Origin: Marinisporobacter sp.
GTDB lineage: Bacteria > Bacillota > Clostridia > Peptostreptococcales > Thermotaleaceae
Direction: 5' to 3'
NCBI GenBank assembly: GCA_025210395.1
Contig: JAOARV010000032.1
Location: 1-64,000, forward strand
DNA length: 64,000 bases
The notes under the pieces are model-generated. The model did no database searches. It saw only the letters and a list, made by a program, of their open reading frames with translations, and was not told where the DNA came from. Shown piece by piece: positions 27,733 to 37,690 of this stretch; within the stretch, counting starts at the first letter, position 1, and each line of letters begins with the position of its first letter. The position numbers were made by a program, and so were the translations under genes.

Positions 27733-29376
27733 TTATCCTAGTATAGCCTTTAAATCATCCTCAGGGGTAGAAATAGGAGCAATGTTAAACTTGTCTACTA
27801 ATACCTGCAATACGTTAGGTGTAACAAATGCAGGAAGTGTTGGTCCAAGACGGATATTTTTGATTCCTAAGGATAAAAGGGTAAGTAAAATCCCTACAGC
27901 CTTTTGTTCATACCAAGAAAGAATCATTGAAAGGGGTAAATCATTTACATCACAATCAAAAGCTTTGCTAAGGGCTAGAGCGATCTGAATAGCTGAATAG
28001 GAATCGCTGCATTGACCTACATCAAGAAGTCTTGGAAGACCTGCTACTGTACCAAAATCTAATTTATTGAAACGAAACTTACCACAGGCAAGGGTCAAAA
28101 TCACTGTATCCTGAGGTGTTTTTTCAGCAAATTCTGTATAATAATTTCTTCCAGGTCTTGCGCCATCACATCCTCCTATAAGAAAGAAATGCTTAATATC
28201 ACCCCTCTTTACAGCTTCAATAATTGCACCTGCATGTTTGAGGACTGCATCATGACCAAATCCAACAAGGATTTTCTTTTCTGGTTCATCTTCCGCAAAA
28301 CCACCTAAGGATAATGCTTTTTCAATCATAGGGGTGAAATCCTTTGTACCATTTACTTCTGTTATATGGGGCGTATCAGGCCATCCAACAATGCTTGTAG
28401 TAAATAGTCGATCTTTATAGCTATCTCTTGGTTTTTGAAGACAATTTGTAGTCATCAAAATACATCCAGGAATACCATCAAATTCATTTTGCTGCTTCTG
28501 CCACGCTCCGCCAAAGTTTCCTACTAGATGAGGATATTTCTTTAGCTCTGGATAGCCGTGGGCAGGAAGCATTTCACAATGGGTATAAATATTGATGCCC
28601 TTGTCTTTTGTTTGTTCTAATAATTCCTTTAAGTCTTTTAAATCATGTCCAGATATGATGATAAAAGGCCCCTTTTTCTTTGTAATAAGTACTTCTGTTG
28701 GCTCTGGATTTCCGTAAGCTGATGTATTAGCTGCATCTAAAAGGGCCATGCATTTAAGGTTTGTTTGACCTAATTCCATATTTAAAGCAAATAAATCATC
28801 AATTGTTAGCGTATCATCTAGCGTAGCTGCTAGCCCCTTATAAAAGAAGTTATTGACTTCATCGTCAAATTTGCCAAGAATATATGCATGATGAGCATAA
28901 GCCGCCATTCCCTTAAAGCCATAGATCAATAATTCACGCAAAGAACGTATATCCATATCTAAATTTTCATCTGCCATAATGCCTACTTTCTTTGCATCTT
29001 CTAGCATCTCTTCTAATGTATTTGGAGGTCTATAAGTACCCTGATCAGGTACATTTGCAATCTCACCAGCAGAATTTTTCAACTCTTCTTTGAAGGTATC
29101 TGCTGATTTTATATATTCTACAAATCTATCTGCATCAAAATTAACATTTGTAAGAGTTGAAAACATACTATCTACGACAAATTTACTAATTTCGCTACGG
29201 ATCTTTATTTCTTTTTCAATATTCTTTTGACCATAAAAACCGATTCCTTTTAATAAATGAATCAACAAATCTTGTAGATTAGCAACCGTTGCATCTTTTC
29301 CACATACGCCTGATTTGACACAGGCCTTTGATCCTAAGGTCTGTTCACATTGATAGCAAAACATGGCTTGATCCAT
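27733..29376 (-). CDS. hcp: Hybrid cluster protein (hydroxylamine / NO reductase)
   Basis: A 547-aa Fe-S protein of the class found in strict anaerobes. The N-terminal cubane cluster cysteines are Cys7, Cys10, Cys19 and Cys25 (CYQCEQ...C...GVCGK). Hybrid-cluster ligands appear in GHD, CDGARPGRNYYTEFAEK, LACGKFRFN and LDVGQCSDSYSA. Hcp reduces hydroxylamine in vitro and acts in nitric oxide detoxification. The ATG at 29376 follows AAAGGAGG; the frame extends seven codons further upstream. No hcr gene adjoins it, so the electron donor is unlinked. Confidence 0.96.
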   Translation of the reverse strand: MDQAMFCYQCEQTLGSKACVKSGVCGKDATVANLQDLLIHLLKGIGFYGQKNIEKEIKIRSEISKFVVDSMFSTLTNVNFDADRFVEYIKSADTFKEELKNSAGEIANVPDQGTYRPPNTLEEMLEDAKKVGIMADENLDMDIRSLRELLIYGFKGMAAYAHHAYILGKFDDEVNNFFYKGLAATLDDTLTIDDLFALNMELGQTNLKCMALLDAANTSAYGNPEPTEVLITKKKGPFIIISGHDLKDLKELLEQTKDKGINIYTHCEMLPAHGYPELKKYPHLVGNFGGAWQKQQNEFDGIPGCILMTTNCLQKPRDSYKDRLFTTSIVGWPDTPHITEVNGTKDFTPMIEKALSLGGFAEDEPEKKILVGFGHDAVLKHAGAIIEAVKRGDIKHFFLIGGCDGARPGRNYYTEFAEKTPQDTVILTLACGKFRFNKLDFGTVAGLPRLLDVGQCSDSYSAIQIALALSKAFDCDVNDLPLSMILSWYEQKAVGILLTLLSLGIKNIRLGPTLPAFVTPNVLQVLVDKFNIAPISTPEDDLKAILG

Positions 29377-29423
29377 GAAAGAACCTCCTTTTTTCATATA
29401 ATAAATATCGAAAATAGTATTTG

Positions 29424-29452
29424 ATAATGAATGAAAATATATACGATTTCAA
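29424..29452 (-). promoter_or_regulatory. Promoter of hcp
   Basis: On the minus strand TTGAAA (29452-29447) and CATTAT (29429-29424) are spaced by 17 bp. No clear FNR-like or Rex-like operator was recognised. Confidence 0.45.
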
Positions 29453-29514
29453 TAGATTAATAAGATGTATTTTTATAGGGAAAAAATTGATTAATATACG
29501 AATAACGGAATATA

Positions 29515-29543
29515 TTGAAAAATAACTATTGTTTATATATAAT
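29515..29543 (+). promoter_or_regulatory. Promoter of lon-engB
   Basis: TTGAAA (29515-29520) and TATAAT (29538-29543) with a 17-bp spacer. It leaves a leader of about 170 nt containing a 30-codon ORF. No CIRCE or CtsR-type repeat is visible. Confidence 0.6.
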
Positions 29544-29612
29544 AGTGTATTGTAAAGTCTTGCCTAGACTGAGGCGAAAAAGATAAAGATAAGGATAGAT
29601 CAACAATAGTAT

Positions 29613-29705
29613 ATGTATAATGAAAAGGACTTTGATAACAAAGATAAACCTGAGGAAGAGAATAAATTTCTTCCAATTACAAAAAATAATGTTGTTACTG
29701 CCTAA
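29613..29705 (+). CDS. Possible 30-codon ORF in the lon leader
   Basis: Reads MYNEKDFDNKDKPEEENKFL and ends NVVTA, a highly charged peptide that stops 19 bases before the lon ATG. AAGGA is about 20 bases upstream, a poor ribosome binding site. It could be a leader peptide, a gene remnant or chance. Confidence 0.25.
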   Translation: MYNEKDFDNKDKPEEENKFLPITKNNVVTA

Positions 29706-29724
29706 AACAAGGAGTTGATAAAAT

Positions 29725-32073
29725 ATGGGAGATCCAAAAGTGAAAAAATATGAATTACCCTTGATTCCATTAAGAGGCCTTTCAATTTTTCCATATATGG
29801 TATTACATTTTGATGTAGGAAGGGAAAAATCAATTAATGCATTAGAAGAAGCTATGGTAAATGATCAATTAGTATTTTTAGCAGCACAAAAGGAAGCTGA
29901 ATTAGATGCACCAACAGTAGATGATTTTTATCAAGTAGGAACGATTTGTAAGGTAAAGCAAATGTTAAAGCTTCCAGGAGATGCTATTCGTGTATTAGTA
30001 GAAGGGTTTAATAGAGGACGGATTACACAGATTTTACAGGAAGATCCATTTTTTCATTGTGAAGTGGAAGAAGTATTGTATGAGGATGAAATAGAAATTG
30101 ATAAAGAGCTAGAAGCATTGATGAGAACTGTAACGAATGCTTTTGAGGACTATATAAGTGTGAGCAACCGCATTTCACCTGAAGCGTTTATGAATATTAC
30201 CACTATCGAAGAACCAGGAAGACTTGCTGATGTGACGGCTTCTCATATGATTTTAAAGATAGAACAAAAGCAAGAAATATTAGAGGCATTTGACCCTAGA
30301 GAGCGGTTAGAGGTTATATATAAGATCCTTTTAAGAGAAATAGAAGTATTAGAGATTGAAAAAGATATCAATGTTCGAGTAAAAAAACAAATCAATAAAG
30401 TTCAAAAAGAATATTATTTGAAGGAACAGCTAAAGGCTATTCACGAAGAATTAGGAGAAGAAGATGAATTTAATGAGGAAGAAGATAACTACAAGGCAAG
30501 AATCAGAAAAGCAAAACTTCCTAAAGAAGTTGAAAAGAAAGTAAAAAAAGAACTTAGTAGACTTTCAAAGTTATCTCCAAGCGCAGCTGAGAGTGGTGTT
30601 ATTAGAAATTATGTAGATTGGATTTTAGATATTCCATGGGCGAAGCAAAGTAAAGATCAAATAGATATTCAAAAAGCAAAAGTTATATTAGATGAAGATC
30701 ATTATGGATTAAAGGATGTTAAGGAAAGAATTTTAGAATATTTAGCTATTAGACAGCTTTCTAAAAGCATGAAAGGTCCTATCATTTGTTTGGTCGGTCC
30801 TCCAGGAGTTGGAAAAACTTCTATTGCTAAATCTATTGCAAGGAGCTTGAACCGCAAATTTGCAAGAATGTCCCTTGGGGGTGTTCGCGATGAGGCTGAG
30901 ATCAGAGGACATCGTAGAACTTATATAGGAGCTATTCCAGGAAGAATCATGTCTGCAATAAAGGAATGTGGCTCTAAAAATCCAGTATTTTTATTTGATG
31001 AAATAGATAAATTAAGTCATGATTTTAGAGGAGACCCAGCATCTGCATTATTAGAAGTACTAGATCCTGAGCAAAACAAGGAGTTTACAGATCATTATTT
31101 AGAAGTGCCTTTTGATTTATCTAAGGTTATGTTTATTACAACAGCAAATAGCTTAGGCACTATTCCAAGACCTCTCCTTGATAGAATGGAAGTTATAGAG
31201 GTATCGGGATATACAGAAGAAGAAAAATTAAAAATTGCACAAAAATATCTTTTACCAAAGCAGAAAAAAGAGCATGGTCTAAAGGAAAAAAATATTCAAA
31301 TTTCAGAACAAACCCTTCAAGATGTAATTAGTTATTATACAAGGGAATCAGGGGTAAGAAATTTAGAAAGACAAATTGCTACATTATGTAGAAAAGGTGC
31401 AAAGAAAATTGTTGAAAAAGATATAAAAACTGTTCGAATCAATAGGGGTAATCTAAGCAATTATCTTGGAGGCAAGAAATATAGATATGAAAAAATCAAA
31501 CAAAACCATGAGATCGGTATTGCAAGAGGTCTTGCTTGGACAAGAGTTGGTGGAGATACTTTATCTATAGAAGTAACAACTATGAAAGGAAATGGAAAGC
31601 TTGTACTAACTGGTCAACTTGGAGATGTAATGAAAGAATCTGCAAGAGCTGGAATTAGCTATATTCGTTCTAAGATTGAAGCGTTAAATATAGCAGAAGA
31701 TTTTTATCAAAATCTGGATATACATATACATATCCCAGAAGGAGCTATACCGAAGGATGGACCATCAGCGGGGATTACTATGGCAACAGCTGTTATATCA
31801 GAGCTTACAAAAATACCTGTTAATAAATATGTGGCTATGACAGGGGAGATTACCTTAAGAGGTAGAGTATTACCAGTAGGTGGAATCAAAGAGAAGGTGT
31901 TAGCTGCAAATAGAGCTGGAATCAGGAAGATCTTGTTACCTATTGATAATGAAAAGGATATAGAAGATATTCCTGAAACAGTAAGAAAGAAATTAACCTT
32001 TGTACTTATGGAAAATATGGATCAAGTTTTAGAGCATGCATTGGTTCGAAAGGAAGAAAAAGATGAAAATTAG
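29725..32073 (+). CDS. lon: ATP-dependent Lon protease
   Basis: A 782-aa serine protease: LON substrate-binding domain (about 10-205), coiled region, AAA+ domain with Walker [10 protein letters not shown] at 358-366, Walker [10 protein letters not shown], and protease domain (about 590-775) with catalytic Ser681 (PKDGPSAGI) and Lys722 ([10 protein letters not shown]). All active-site residues are intact. RBS AAGGAG precedes the ATG. It overlaps engB, the same lon-ysxC pairing seen in Bacillus. Confidence 0.97.
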   Translation: MGDPKVKKYELPLIPLRGLSIFPYMVLHFDVGREKSINALEEAMVNDQLVFLAAQKEAELDAPTVDDFYQVGTICKVKQMLKLPGDAIRVLVEGFNRGRITQILQEDPFFHCEVEEVLYEDEIEIDKELEALMRTVTNAFEDYISVSNRISPEAFMNITTIEEPGRLADVTASHMILKIEQKQEILEAFDPRERLEVIYKILLREIEVLEIEKDINVRVKKQINKVQKEYYLKEQLKAIHEELGEEDEFNEEEDNYKARIRKAKLPKEVEKKVKKELSRLSKLSPSAAESGVIRNYVDWILDIPWAKQSKDQIDIQKAKVILDEDHYGLKDVKERILEYLAIRQLSKSMKGPIICLVGPPGVGKTSIAKSIARSLNRKFARMSLGGVRDEAEIRGHRRTYIGAIPGRIMSAIKECGSKNPVFLFDEIDKLSHDFRGDPASALLEVLDPEQNKEFTDHYLEVPFDLSKVMFITTANSLGTIPRPLLDRMEVIEVSGYTEEEKLKIAQKYLLPKQKKEHGLKEKNIQISEQTLQDVISYYTRESGVRNLERQIATLCRKGAKKIVEKDIKTVRINRGNLSNYLGGKKYRYEKIKQNHEIGIARGLAWTRVGGDTLSIEVTTMKGNGKLVLTGQLGDVMKESARAGISYIRSKIEALNIAEDFYQNLDIHIHIPEGAIPKDGPSAGITMATAVISELTKIPVNKYVAMTGEITLRGRVLPVGGIKEKVLAANRAGIRKILLPIDNEKDIEDIPETVRKKLTFVLMENMDQVLEHALVRKEEKDEN

Positions 32074-32686
32074 AAGTGCAGAAATTGTTATTAGTGCAGT
32101 AAAGAGGGAACAATATCCAGAGGATGAAAAGCCTGAGATTGCTTTAGCGGGTAGATCCAATGTAGGAAAGTCTTCTCTTATTAATCTACTTGTGAATAGA
32201 AAAAAGCTTGCTAGAACTAGCTCTAGTCCAGGGAAGACACAAACTATCAATTTTTATGATATTAATGATCAGTTTCGAATTGTAGACCTTCCTGGGTATG
32301 GGTATGCTAAAGTGTCTAAGAGCAGCAAAGAAGCTTGGGGAAAAATGATGGATGCTTATCTTAGTAACAGAAAAAATCTAATAGATGTTTTTCAACTTGT
32401 GGATATTCGCCATGCTCCTACACAACAAGACAAGCACATGTATAGTTGGATCAAGCATTTTGGCTTTAATGGAATCGTAATTGTTACAAAGCTAGATAAA
32501 ATCAAGAGAGGGCAAAGACAAAAACATTTAAATATCATCAGAAAAGAACTTCAAATGACAAGTGACGATATTTTACTTCCAGTTTCAGCAGAAAGTAGAG
32601 AAGGAAAAGAAGAAGCATGGGAGATCATTAAAGAAGTCTTTAAAGTAAATGGATTTGATTTTGAACCAGAGGAAGCAATAAAATAA
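32063..32686 (+). CDS. engB: Ribosome biogenesis GTPase EngB/YsxC
   Basis: A 207-aa GTPase needed for assembly of the 50S subunit. G1 is [10 protein letters not shown]3 is DLPGYG, G4 is TKLDK, G5 is VSAES. The ATG at 32063 overlaps the end of lon by 11 bp and has GAAAGGAAG upstream; an in-frame start nine codons earlier lies inside lon with no better site. Followed by a strong terminator. Confidence 0.95.
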   Translation: MKIRSAEIVISAVKREQYPEDEKPEIALAGRSNVGKSSLINLLVNRKKLARTSSSPGKTQTINFYDINDQFRIVDLPGYGYAKVSKSSKEAWGKMMDAYLSNRKNLIDVFQLVDIRHAPTQQDKHMYSWIKHFGFNGIVIVTKLDKIKRGQRQKHLNIIRKELQMTSDDILLPVSAESREGKEEAWEIIKEVFKVNGFDFEPEEAIK

Positions 32687-32715
32687 AAAATATCATGTAT
32701 TGATGAATAAAATGT

Positions 32716-32761
32716 ATCCTATAGGGGAAAAATAAAAAAGTTTACCCTGTAGGATGTTTTT
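32716..32761 (+). terminator. Terminator of lon-engB
   Basis: ATCCTATAGGG (32716-32726) pairs with CCCTGTAGGAT (32745-32755), one G-T pair, followed by GTTTTT. Confidence 0.7.
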
Positions 32762-32987
32762 ATTCTCAAAATAAAATTGTATAATAGTGATTTTAAGATA
32801 TAATTAAGATTTACTTAAGTGTAAATTTATATTTGTTAAATATAATGAAATGGATAGATCAATCATTCGTGACAAAAATGTAAGATGCGTCTATGATATT
32901 GCAAGTTTGTCCTATGAATGAAGAAAAGGAATTATTGTATAATAAAAGAAAGAAGATATTCTTTCAATAAAAAACGGAGGGAAGATC

Positions 32988-33041
32988 ATGTTTTTAAATG
33001 AAAAAGGATTATTTTTAGAAGCAAAAGGGGTGCATAGATGA
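32988..33041 (+). CDS. Possible 17-codon leader ORF upstream of the CXXC mini-protein
   Basis: Reads MFLNEKGLFLEAKGVHR and stops at TGA overlapping the next ATG as ATGA. Its ribosome binding site, CGGAGGG seven bases before the ATG, is much stronger than that of the following gene, so it may exist to couple translation. No homologue is recognised. Confidence 0.35.
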   Translation: MFLNEKGLFLEAKGVHR

Positions 33042-33175
33042 ATAAAAAAATATTAAGATATACTGTTTTTTTAGGAAGTATAGCCTTTATCATAGCAGGT
33101 GTATATAGAAACGAGGTACAGACTGTTTTACAAAAGGCAATCAATATATGTTTGGAGTGTATAGGCATTGGATAA
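33038..33175 (+). CDS. CD1871A-family CXXC motif mini-protein
   Basis: A 45-aa protein: an N-terminal membrane helix (about 7-24), then a short amphipathic part ending ICLECIGIG, so a CxxC pair sits three residues from the C-terminus. This matches the tiny CXXC proteins found next to membrane polyferredoxins in clostridia. Function is unknown; a redox or assembly partner of the next gene product is likely. It overlaps that gene by 8 bp. Confidence 0.7.
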   Translation: MNKKILRYTVFLGSIAFIIAGVYRNEVQTVLQKAINICLECIGIG

Positions 33176-33992
33176 GAGAAGATTAACCCAAATAATAACA
33201 AGTATAGGGACAAATGCAAATTTTAAAGGATTTTTGGAAGGGAAAATTTACCGAGGAGATTTAAAGAAATTCTGTGTGCCAGGACTCAATTGTTACTCCT
33301 GTCCAGGAGCTTTAGGGTCTTGTCCTATAGGTTCACTACAAGCAGTTCTTGGAAGCATCAAATATCAGTTTTCATTTTATGTAATAGGATTTATGTCTCT
33401 TATGGGAATTCTATTTGGTAGGTTTATTTGTGGATGGTTATGTCCCTTTGGGCTGTTTCAGGATTTATTAAATAAAATACCATCTCCTAAAATTAAGGTA
33501 AATAGAAAAGTAAATCATATTTTAAAATATGGTAAATACATATTTTTATTTGGATTTGTAATCCTTATGCCATTACTTTTAACGAATGTTGTGGGAATGG
33601 GAGACCCATACTTTTGTAAATATGTTTGTCCTGCTGGAACTATTGAAGGAGGAGTACCATTAGTTCTTATGAATGAAGGACTAAGGTCTACTATAGGATG
33701 GCTATTTGGATGGAAGGTATTTTTATCTATTGTTACAGTTATTTTTTCAATCCTTATTTACAGACCATTTTGTAGGTATGTCTGTCCTTTAGGTGCTTTT
33801 TATTCATTTTTTAACCCCATAAGCTTTTATAGATTGAAAGTTGATGAAAATAAATGCATAAATTGTAAAGCTTGTAGTGAAAAATGTAAATTAGATATAG
33901 AGGTCTATAAAAAGCCTAATAGCTTAGAGTGTATAAGATGTGGAGAATGTGTAGTGGTTTGTCCTACGAAGGCGATTCAAAAGGGAGAATAA
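33168..33992 (+). CDS. Membrane polyferredoxin, NapH/NosR/YccM-like 4Fe-4S protein
   Basis: A 274-aa protein with about five helices, CxxxCP motifs (GWLCPFG, YVCPAG, YVCPLG) and an N-terminal Cys-rich patch (CVPGLNCYSCPG...CPIG). Two C-terminal 4Fe-4S sites are CINCKACSEKC and CIRCGECVVVC. It would carry electrons between membrane and cytoplasm. The start is a TTG inside the end of the CXXC gene. The electron donor and acceptor are not apparent from context. Confidence 0.85.
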   Translation: MDKRRLTQIITSIGTNANFKGFLEGKIYRGDLKKFCVPGLNCYSCPGALGSCPIGSLQAVLGSIKYQFSFYVIGFMSLMGILFGRFICGWLCPFGLFQDLLNKIPSPKIKVNRKVNHILKYGKYIFLFGFVILMPLLLTNVVGMGDPYFCKYVCPAGTIEGGVPLVLMNEGLRSTIGWLFGWKVFLSIVTVIFSILIYRPFCRYVCPLGAFYSFFNPISFYRLKVDENKCINCKACSEKCKLDIEVYKKPNSLECIRCGECVVVCPTKAIQKGE

Positions 33993-34195
33993 GTCTAAGC
34001 ATATGGCAGATAGGATGACTCCTTTTAGTAGAAGGGGATTTTGGTATCATCCAGTGAATTTTTTGTGAAAATAAAAGAAAGTTCTCATGATCAGGGAACA
34101 AAAATTAATGCCAAATTTCCCTTATATTGCTTGTTTATAACATCATCCTCCTGTGGTATACTAATAATCCCCCCTCATTATTTTAACAAAAAGGA

Positions 34196-34230
34196 TAAAA
34201 AGCTTCCATAGATGACTATGGAAGCTTTTT
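34196..34230. terminator. Terminator of the rubredoxin gene
   Basis: AAAAAGCTTCCATAG and CTATGGAAGCTTTTT form a perfect 15-bp stem. On the minus strand it is followed by ATCCTTTTTG; it could also serve the plus strand. Confidence 0.7.
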
Positions 34231-34236
34231 ATGAAC

Positions 34237-34401
34237 CTATTCTTCAACAGGTTCGAATAGATCTTTTCCTACACCACAAACAGGACATACCCAATCATCT
34301 GGAATATCCTCAAAAGCTGTACCAGGAGCGATTCCACTATCAGGATCTCCTACAGCTGGATCGTAAATATAACCGCATGGTGTGCATAAATATTTTTTCA
34401 T
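34237..34401 (-). CDS. Rubredoxin
   Basis: A 54-aa electron carrier with one Fe(Cys)4 site: Cys6, Cys9 (CTPCGY) and Cys39, Cys42 (CPVCGV). Typical of anaerobes, where it feeds superoxide reductase, rubrerythrin or flavodiiron proteins. The ATG at 34401 follows GAGAGGAG; the frame extends 12 codons upstream without support. Confidence 0.96.
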   Translation of the reverse strand: MKKYLCTPCGYIYDPAVGDPDSGIAPGTAFEDIPDDWVCPVCGVGKDLFEPVEE

Positions 34402-34594
34402 TAAAGGTGCTCCTCTCATGATTATTAAATAATTCATCTAAAAACATTTTATCCATTTATATAAACAACTAAACAAGATTTTAATATTTTATGAGAAGAA
34501 TGGTTAGCATAAATTGACAGGAATGAATAAATTATATAAACTTTTTAGTGAAGCTATATTTAAAGGATAAATAAGATGTTGAGAGGAACAAAAA

Positions 34595-35146
34595 ATGAAT
34601 GAACTGATGCGTATGTTTTTTATTTTTGTAAAAATAGGAACCTTTACCTTAGGTGGAGGGTATGCCATGATTCCATTGATCCAGGAGGAAATGGTAGAAA
34701 AAAACAAGTGGATAGAGGAAGATGAATTTATTGATATTATTGCTTTAGCACAGACTATACCAGGAGCTTTGGCCATTAATACGTCTACTTACATTGGCTA
34801 TAGACTATTTGGGTTGAAGGGGGCTTTATTTGGTTGTATAGGAACCATGCTTCCGTCAGTTGTTATTATCATGATGGTAGCAGCTTTTTTCGGTAGATTA
34901 CAAGAAAGTATATGGGTACAATCTATTTTTAGAGGAATAAGACCAGCTGTAGTAGCGTTAATCGTAGCAGCTGTATTAAAGCTAGGAAAGACTTTACCAA
35001 AAAGCATGTTAAACATAGGATGGGTCATTGGAAGTGTATTATGTATTACCGTGTTTCATATCCACCCCATACTAGTGATTGTCTTTTCAGGATTACTAGG
35101 ATATATGTTTTTTAAAGGAGAAAATAGGGATGAAAATAATTCTTGA
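34595..35146 (+). CDS. Chromate transporter family protein, first half
   Basis: A 183-aa short-chain CHR protein with about six helices. The motif FTLGGGYAMIPLIQEEMV (17-34), then AQTIPGALAINTSTYIG and the IFRGIRPAVVALI segment define the CHR domain. It overlaps the next gene, its paralogue, by 17 bp; such pairs form one transporter from oppositely oriented halves. Chromate/sulfate export is the family function but the true substrate here is unknown. Confidence 0.85.
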   Translation: MNELMRMFFIFVKIGTFTLGGGYAMIPLIQEEMVEKNKWIEEDEFIDIIALAQTIPGALAINTSTYIGYRLFGLKGALFGCIGTMLPSVVIIMMVAAFFGRLQESIWVQSIFRGIRPAVVALIVAAVLKLGKTLPKSMLNIGWVIGSVLCITVFHIHPILVIVFSGLLGYMFFKGENRDENNS

Positions 35147-35651
35147 AATATTTATGACATTTGTAAAAATAGGAGCCTTTAGTTTTGGTGGAGGACTGGC
35201 TATGCTTCCATTTATAGAAAAAGAAATTGTAAACAAATATCATTGGATTACGGCTAATGAGTTTATAGATATAATTGCCATTGCCCAGATGACACCAGGA
35301 CCTATTGCTATTAATTCTTCTACCTTTGCAGGATATAAGGTAGCTGGTGTATTTGGAGGTCTTGCTGGAAGTTTTGGAATTGTTATTGTATCTTTTATAT
35401 TGATCACTATTTTGGCAAAATATTTTATGAAAATCAAAGATCATAAGGCTACCCAGGCTGTATTTAGAGGAATAAGACCAGCCGTATTAGGACTTATATT
35501 AAGTGCTGGGGTATCTATTGGAAAAACAGCTTTGATAGATATAAAAAGTATATTAATTGCCATAATTGTACTTTTTAGCTTGAAAAAATTAAAGCTACAT
35601 CCTATCTTAGCTATTTCCTTAGCCGGATTGATGGGAGTGGTTTTATATTAA
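35130..35651 (+). CDS. Chromate transporter family protein, second half
   Basis: A 173-aa short-chain CHR protein with FSFGGGLAMLPFIEKEIV, AQMTPGPIAINSSTFAG and VFRGIRPAVLGLI, the same motifs as its upstream neighbour. Together they replace the single long ChrA. Confidence 0.85.
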   Translation: MKIILEIFMTFVKIGAFSFGGGLAMLPFIEKEIVNKYHWITANEFIDIIAIAQMTPGPIAINSSTFAGYKVAGVFGGLAGSFGIVIVSFILITILAKYFMKIKDHKATQAVFRGIRPAVLGLILSAGVSIGKTALIDIKSILIAIIVLFSLKKLKLHPILAISLAGLMGVVLY

Positions 35652-35670
35652 TTGAAAGGGGGAAACGGTT

Positions 35671-37353
35671 ATGAAAAATAAAAATATTATTATATTACTC
35701 ATGATAACTTTTATGACGGTAGGAGCTATGCTTGGTATTCTAGAGTGGAAAAAAGAAAACCCGCCTGTAGATGATAAAGTTAGCTTGATCATAGAAGATC
35801 AACAAATAAAAGATAGAAAAGAGCCTTATGTAGACCATACAGGAATATATCTTTCCTATGATGTTGTAAAGGATTATTTATGTGAACCTATTTATTTAGA
35901 TAAAAATAAAAAAAGGGTATTTATGGATATGAAAGATAAGGAGATTGTTTTAGAAGATGAAGATCTATCTGATTTTGTGAACGAGAAGGAAATATCTATT
36001 AATATACCTATAAAAAGGATAGAGGATACTATTTATGTAAAAACAGATTTATTAAGTAAAATATTTGAGATGGATATTTTATATAATGAAGATAGTAAAA
36101 TTGTTATGATAGATTATTTTTCATCTAAAGCTCAATTAGGGGAAGTAGTAAATGAAGATAAAATCAAAACAGATAGTTTTTTAGGTGGGGAAAAATTAGA
36201 TTTAGGTGAGATGGTAAAAGTATTTAAAGAAGAGGATGAATATTATAAGATAAGAAATAATGAAGGGGTAATAGGACTCGTCAAAAAGGAAAATATTAAA
36301 GTTTTTGAACAAAGCAATATAGACGAGCAGTTAAATGAAAAGAGAGAGCCTTTTAATGAAGATGGTAAAAAAATCAATCTTGTATGGGAATATGTGCATG
36401 AAAAATCTAAAGATTTATCAAAAGAAACCAAAATACAATCTTTAGATGTAATGGTGCCTACTTGGTTTAGTATTATAAATGATGAGGGAACTGTCATAAA
36501 CAATGCAGATGACACTTATGTAAAAGAAGCTCATAAAAAAGGATATAAGGTATGGGGGCTTGTGAATAATAGCTTTGATCCAAAGTTGACATCAACTATA
36601 TTAAATAATAAATCATTAAGAAAAAAAGTTATAGGACAATTACTTCTTTATGCTAGTCTTTATGATTTAGATGGGATCAACATTGATTTTGAAAATGTAT
36701 ATTATGAAGACCAAGGGAAGCTTGTAAAGTTTGTTGAGGAAATAAAATATTATACAAAGAAGCAAAATATTATCCTTTCTATGGATATAACTGTACCATC
36801 TACAAGTAAGAGATGGTCAAAGGTTTATGATCGAAAAGCTTTAGGAAATATTGTGGATTATATGGCAATCATGACTTATGATGAACACTGGGCATCTAGT
36901 CCAGTTAGTGGTTCGGTAGCATCTATTGGATGGGTGGAGAGAGGCATTGTAAATACTTTGAAATCTATTCCAGAAGAGAAGGTTTTATTAGGACTTCCTT
37001 TTTATACAAGAAGATGGAAAGAATCTAAAAATGAAGATGGAAAGATTAAGGTTGAGTCAAAAGCTATTTCTATGACTTATGCAAAAAAAATAATTGATGA
37101 AAAAAATGCACCTATTATTTGGAATGAAGAAGTAGGACAATATTATGCTCAATATAATGAAGATGGAGCTATTTTTAAAATATGGCTAGAAGACCCTAGA
37201 TCTATTGCACTAAAAATTGGACTAGTAGAAAAATATGATCTTGCAGGAACTGCTTCTTGGAGAAGAGGCTTTGAAGATGTAGAGGTATGGGCAGTCCTAC
37301 AGGAAATCATAAAAAATGGAAGAACTTATGCAGAATTAGGCTTTAATGAATAG
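35671..37353 (+). CDS. Membrane-anchored GH18-family protein with stalk and SH3-like domains
   Basis: A 560-aa protein. An uncleaved N-terminal helix (about 5-23) anchors it outside the membrane. Residues 38-150 resemble the copper-amine-oxidase-N stalk domain, 155-215 a bacterial SH3-like domain, and 235-550 a GH18 barrel with DGINIDFEN (334-342; Asp339, Glu341 catalytic). The architecture resembles spore-germination and cortex-associated glycosylase proteins, so N-acetylglucosaminidase action on peptidoglycan is likely. RBS AAAGGGGGA before the ATG. Confidence 0.82.
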   Translation: MKNKNIIILLMITFMTVGAMLGILEWKKENPPVDDKVSLIIEDQQIKDRKEPYVDHTGIYLSYDVVKDYLCEPIYLDKNKKRVFMDMKDKEIVLEDEDLSDFVNEKEISINIPIKRIEDTIYVKTDLLSKIFEMDILYNEDSKIVMIDYFSSKAQLGEVVNEDKIKTDSFLGGEKLDLGEMVKVFKEEDEYYKIRNNEGVIGLVKKENIKVFEQSNIDEQLNEKREPFNEDGKKINLVWEYVHEKSKDLSKETKIQSLDVMVPTWFSIINDEGTVINNADDTYVKEAHKKGYKVWGLVNNSFDPKLTSTILNNKSLRKKVIGQLLLYASLYDLDGINIDFENVYYEDQGKLVKFVEEIKYYTKKQNIILSMDITVPSTSKRWSKVYDRKALGNIVDYMAIMTYDEHWASSPVSGSVASIGWVERGIVNTLKSIPEEKVLLGLPFYTRRWKESKNEDGKIKVESKAISMTYAKKIIDEKNAPIIWNEEVGQYYAQYNEDGAIFKIWLEDPRSIALKIGLVEKYDLAGTASWRRGFEDVEVWAVLQEIIKNGRTYAELGFNE

Positions 37354-37404
37354 ATAAAAGCTTTCTTGAAGCAAATAAGGGAGCTTTTGTAAGAGGTGAT
37401 AGAA

Positions 37405-37665
37405 TTGCATTTTGCTTATATGGTCAGATGCAGTGACCATTCATTATATAGTGGATATACAAAAGGAAATAGCCCTCAACATAGAGTGGATACCCATAAC
37501 AAAGGAATAGGAAGCAAATATACTAGAACAAGATTACCTGTTAAATTAGTATATTTTGAACAATTTCAAAGTAAGAGTGAAGCTATGAAAAGGGAGTATC
37601 AATTGAAGAAGTTGACAAAGGTAAAAAAGGAAAAGCTAGTAGATGAATTTGGGTTGGAAACATAA
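37405..37665 (+). CDS. GIY-YIG nuclease domain protein (YhbQ/UPF0213 family)
   Basis: An 86-aa single-domain protein. FAYMVRCSDHSLYSGYT gives the GIY-YIG strand pair, followed by HRVDTHNKGIGSKYTRTRLP with the conserved Arg/Lys and the catalytic Glu in YFEQF. GAGG lies eight bases before the TTG at 37405; a GTG at 37396 overlaps that site. Cellular role of this family is poorly defined. Confidence 0.85.
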   Translation: MHFAYMVRCSDHSLYSGYTKGNSPQHRVDTHNKGIGSKYTRTRLPVKLVYFEQFQSKSEAMKREYQLKKLTKVKKEKLVDEFGLET

Positions 37666-37690
37666 AAAACTTAAAAGAAGTATGATTAAG

